Both the position numbers and the translations under genes were made by a program. DNA of 64,000 bases from Bacteroidota bacterium. GTDB lineage: Bacteria; Bacteroidota; Bacteroidia; Cytophagales; Cyclobacteriaceae. Of this stretch, positions 63,279 to 64,000 are shown in pieces. Numbering within the stretch: position 1 is the first letter of the stretch; each line of letters starts with the position of its first letter. The notes beneath the pieces are model-generated. The model was given only the letters and a program-made list of their open reading frames with translations, was not told the origin of the DNA and ran no database searches. The stretch covers positions 53,376-117,375 of the forward strand of contig JADFHN010000002.1 in NCBI GenBank assembly GCA_022567155.1, read 5' to 3'.

Positions 63279-64000
63279 ATGAAAAGGCTTTGCTTCTTGC
63301 TATTATGGGCAGGTAGTATTTCTGCATTTGCCCAGCCCGATATCACCAGGATCGAGTATTTTATTGATGCAGATCCGGGTGTAGGAAGCGCTACGGCCAT
63401 TGTTCTCGCAAGTCCAAGTATCAATATTCTCGAAAATGTAGCCACCGGCGCGCTCAGTGAAGGGTTTCATGTTTTCACGGTCAGGGCTGAAGATGAATTC
63501 GGAGTATGGGGCCACTATGAGAGCAAACCTTTTTATGTAAGTCTGTCCTCATCGGCTTCACAAAATAATATCACGGCGATGGAGTATTTCATTGACACCG
63601 ATCCGGGGAGGGGGCTGGGAGTATCCATCCCGATTAATGCAGCTACCAGTCTGAACATCCTGGAGAATGTACCAACTGCCTTGTTAACAGAGGGTTTTCA
63701 CCTGATCACCGTTCGGGCCCAGGATGAAAATGGAATCTGGGGACTCTCAGAAAGCAAACCTTTTTACGTAAATCAATCAGTCGCAACAATACAAAATAAA
63801 ATTACCGCGATGGAGTATTTCATTGATGCCGATCCGGGGAGGGGGCTGGGTGTATCCATCCCGATTACTGCAGCTACCAGTCTGAACATCCTGGAGAATG
63901 TACCAACTGCCTTGTTAACAGAGGGTTTTCACCTGATAACTGTTCGGGCCCAGGATGTAAATGGTTTATGGGGGCAGGCCGAGTCAAAAGCTTTTTTTGT
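63279..64000 (+). CDS. Secreted tandem-repeat protein (runs off the window)
   Basis: ATG 63279 opens a frame that stays open to base 64000 (at least 240 residues). A signal peptide (MKRLCFLLLWAGSISAFAQ) is followed by repeats of 76-77 residues starting at 63351, 63579 and 63810. Each unit goes IT(A/R)(M/I)EYFIDxDPG, then SLNILENVPTALLTEGFHL, ITVRAQDxNGxWG and ESKPFYV. The second and third units are almost identical in DNA, so they arose by recent duplication or gene conversion. The motif resembles beta-sandwich repeats of Bacteroidota surface proteins. Its start lies 18 bases after the beta-helix stop. Confidence 0.82.
   Translation, partial: MKRLCFLLLWAGSISAFAQPDITRIEYFIDADPGVGSATAIVLASPSINILENVATGALSEGFHVFTVRAEDEFGVWGHYESKPFYVSLSSSASQNNITAMEYFIDTDPGRGLGVSIPINAATSLNILENVPTALLTEGFHLITVRAQDENGIWGLSESKPFYVNQSVATIQNKITAMEYFIDADPGRGLGVSIPITAATSLNILENVPTALLTEGFHLITVRAQDVNGLWGQAESKAFF

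Noticed and set aside
1..64000. CRISPR array, prophage or insertion sequence
   Set aside because: No short regular repeats with spacers, no phage structural or integrase genes, and no transposase was read in any frame.

Overview
The window looks like a chromosomal segment of a Bacteroidota bacterium, probably Cytophagales-like. The evidence is a gliding-type C-terminal sorting domain (CHU_C), DUF5916, DUF2911 and YfhO proteins, many lipoproteins, an OmpA/TPR lipoprotein, and several promoter-like TAnnTTTG boxes of the kind used by Bacteroidota. Shine-Dalgarno sequences are mostly weak. Genes are dense on both strands, with no phage, no intact insertion sequence and no CRISPR. All function calls come from reading motifs; no database search was possible.

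Layout. 1-356: start of a class III nucleotide cyclase cut by the window edge. 633-9092 (minus): a cell-surface/periplasmic block with a membrane cytochrome b/multihaem c protein, an FG-GAP propeller with an ASPIC/UnbV domain, a TPR protein, and a large lipoprotein that fuses TPR, propeller and UnbV. 9354-13953 (minus): a radical SAM enzyme, an asparagine-synthetase-like amide ligase without the glutaminase cysteine, another propeller/UnbV protein and an internally deleted propeller lipoprotein. 14000-22913: GT22-like mannosyltransferase, RhlE-type helicase, a decayed Ig-like gene, DUF2911, PIG-L deacetylase, and two proteins with CBM9-like domains (one with a DUF5916 barrel). 23132-26762: nitrilase and the ergothioneine genes egtB and egtD. 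26804-30867: a decayed SH3 gene, then two YceI-like proteins and a porin, divergent from a Crp/Fnr regulator with a cysteine cluster; two FNR-like palindromes lie between them. 31299-34306: tRNA-Leu(GAG), a decayed membrane-protein gene, a PTPS/QueD protein and a frameshifted amidohydrolase. 34591-37562: molybdenum cofactor genes mobA, moaC and moeA.

37509-52302: YfhO, ffh, a small heavy-metal-binding membrane protein, the PDH E1 beta subunit, the OmpA/TPR lipoprotein, PspC, a GT2 glycosyltransferase, YbaB/EbfC, a CHU_C surface protein, hutH and hisS (the last three overlap), and a Lys/Ala-rich histone-H1-like protein. 52321-64000: phosphoesterase, a 1471-residue AsmA-like protein, a PLP decarboxylase, a redoxin, a repeat-bearing low-coding stretch, SRPBCC and ABM-like small proteins, a PqqB-like lipoprotein, a beta-helix protein, and a protein of nearly identical 77-residue tandem repeats that runs off the end.

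The most interesting areas are the propeller/UnbV/multihaem locus with its radical SAM and amide-ligase partners, and the Crp/Fnr-porin-YceI module with paired FNR-like boxes. At least four genes or gene fragments show frameshifts or truncation, so parts of the window are decaying.
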